Shown here: piece by piece, positions 4,428-5,038 of the stretch
How positions within the stretch are numbered: the stretch's first letter is position 1
Layout of the letters: every line of letters starts with the position of its first letter
The notes under the pieces: generated by a model
The model's database searches: none
Told to the model about the DNA's origin: nothing
What the model saw: the letters and a program-made list of their open reading frames with translations, nothing else
NCBI GenBank assembly: GCA_030613125.1
Contig: JAUWMO010000265.1
Span: 1 to 5,038, forward strand
Direction of reading: 5' to 3'
Origin: Bacteroidota bacterium
GTDB lineage: Bacteria; Bacteroidota; Bacteroidia; Bacteroidales; VadinHA17
DNA length: 5,038 nt
Program-made: the position numbers and the translations under genes

Positions 4428-5038
4428 ATGGAAAATGAAATACTTAGTACAAAGCGTAAGGCTCTTATCCTGAATCTTAACGACTCCATATATGGTACGC
4501 TTGCAGAAATAGGGGGAGGGCAGGAAGTAGCCAGGGCTTTTTTTCAGGCTGGCGGTGCCTCTGGAACAGTTGCTAAATCTATTTCAGCCTATGATAAAAC
4601 TTTTAGTGACTCATTGTATAATGAAGGAGATGGGGGACGATATGTCTCAGAAAGCCGCCTTAAAAAAATGCTTGATAAAGAATTTAATGAACTACAGCAT
4701 GTATTGGAAACAAGAATGGATCAGAATATGCGGTTCTTTGTATTTGCAAATACTGTAGAAATATTAAATTTTAAAAAGGATAATGAGGGTCATGGGTGGC
4801 TGGGTGTACGTTTCCAGCTCAGGCCTGGTTCACCGCCCAATGAAGTAATATTGCACGTACGTCTCATCGAGAATGACACATTACTTCAGCAGTATACACT
4901 TGGATCTCTTGGAGTTAACCTCATCTATGCCTGCTATTATTATAAAAACCGTCCAAACCTTTTCATGAAATCCCTGATGGACTATTTATCAAATGACAGG
5001 ATTACAATAGATATGATAAAGATGACAGGTCCTGAATT
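4428..5038 (+). CDS. Conserved protein of unassigned function, N-terminal 203 residues (cut by window end)
   Basis: An open frame from ATG 4428 runs to the window end without a stop. An in-frame TAA at 4413 excludes an upstream start. The protein begins MENEILSTKRKALILNLNDS and contains strongly family-like blocks: IYGTLAEIGGGQEVARAFFQAGGASGTVAKSISAYDKTFSDSLY split across residues 21-64, GRYVSESRLKKMLDKEF (70-86), FFVFANTVEILNF (103-115), GHGWLGVRFQLRPGSPPNEVILHVRL (121-146), LGVNLIYACYYY (161-172) and DMIKMTGPE (195-203). From memory these blocks recur in a family of roughly 450-500 residues found in Bacteroidota and other bacteria, with inconsistent automatic product names and no function I can vouch for. 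No signal peptide is seen, so a cytoplasmic location is likely. The glycine-rich, highly conserved N-terminus suggests an enzyme or nucleotide/cofactor binder, but no standard motif such as a P-loop is present. Confidence 0.88.
   Translation, partial: MENEILSTKRKALILNLNDSIYGTLAEIGGGQEVARAFFQAGGASGTVAKSISAYDKTFSDSLYNEGDGGRYVSESRLKKMLDKEFNELQHVLETRMDQNMRFFVFANTVEILNFKKDNEGHGWLGVRFQLRPGSPPNEVILHVRLIENDTLLQQYTLGSLGVNLIYACYYYKNRPNLFMKSLMDYLSNDRITIDMIKMTGPE

Noticed and set aside
4555..4758. Plus-strand open frame of 67 codons
   Set aside because: Out of frame with the long open frame from 4428, which carries the protein-like conserved blocks.

Overview
The window reads as a Bacteroidota chromosome segment, most likely Bacteroidales-like. 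It is AT-rich, no gene start has a clear Shine-Dalgarno sequence, several starts are preceded by a TAnnTTTG-type -7 box typical of Bacteroidetes sigma factors, and the protein families fit that phylum. It looks like ordinary housekeeping or accessory chromosome: no tRNA, rRNA, CRISPR array, insertion sequence or phage gene was seen.

Layout, left to right. (1) 1-77, plus: the last 24 codons of an unidentified protein with a C-x2-C pair, ending in a 23-nt palindrome. (2) 104-725, minus: a small basic helical protein of unknown function (438-725) followed downstream by a complete acylphosphatase (104-376), 61 bp apart and probably co-transcribed. (3) 726-995: a 270-bp gene-free gap holding a hexanucleotide tandem repeat and a GC-rich, hairpin-forming block (62% GC at 841-890 against about 14% at 901-1000). 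This is the least explained part of the window. (4) 996-1844, minus: a class IV PLP-dependent aminotransferase/lyase. (5) 1845-1993: a divergent intergenic region with a good -7 box and two AT-rich palindromes. (6) 1994-3352, plus: a DEDDh exonuclease fused to a UvrC/Cho-type GIY-YIG endonuclease, followed by a four-cysteine motif with the spacing of the UvrC iron-sulphur ligands. The longest open frame starts at a TTG at 1976, but that codon lies inside the promoter, so ATG at 1994 is preferred. (7) 3353-3413: a short convergent spacer with a weak hairpin. (8) 3414-4346, minus: a complete HDAC/AcuC-type zinc deacetylase with all catalytic residues. (9) 4347-4427: an 81-bp divergent spacer that can be read as two overlapping back-to-back promoters. 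(10) 4428-5038, plus: the first 203 residues of a widely conserved but functionally unassigned protein, cut by the window end.

The genes do not form one pathway. The exonuclease-endonuclease fusion points to DNA repair. The aminotransferase, acylphosphatase and deacetylase are separate metabolic or modification enzymes, mostly single-gene units in alternating orientation. No complete new system is visible. The best leads are the structured GC-rich intergenic block, the repair fusion with its probable metal cluster and operator-like palindrome, and the unassigned 3'-edge protein that shares a regulatory region with the deacetylase.
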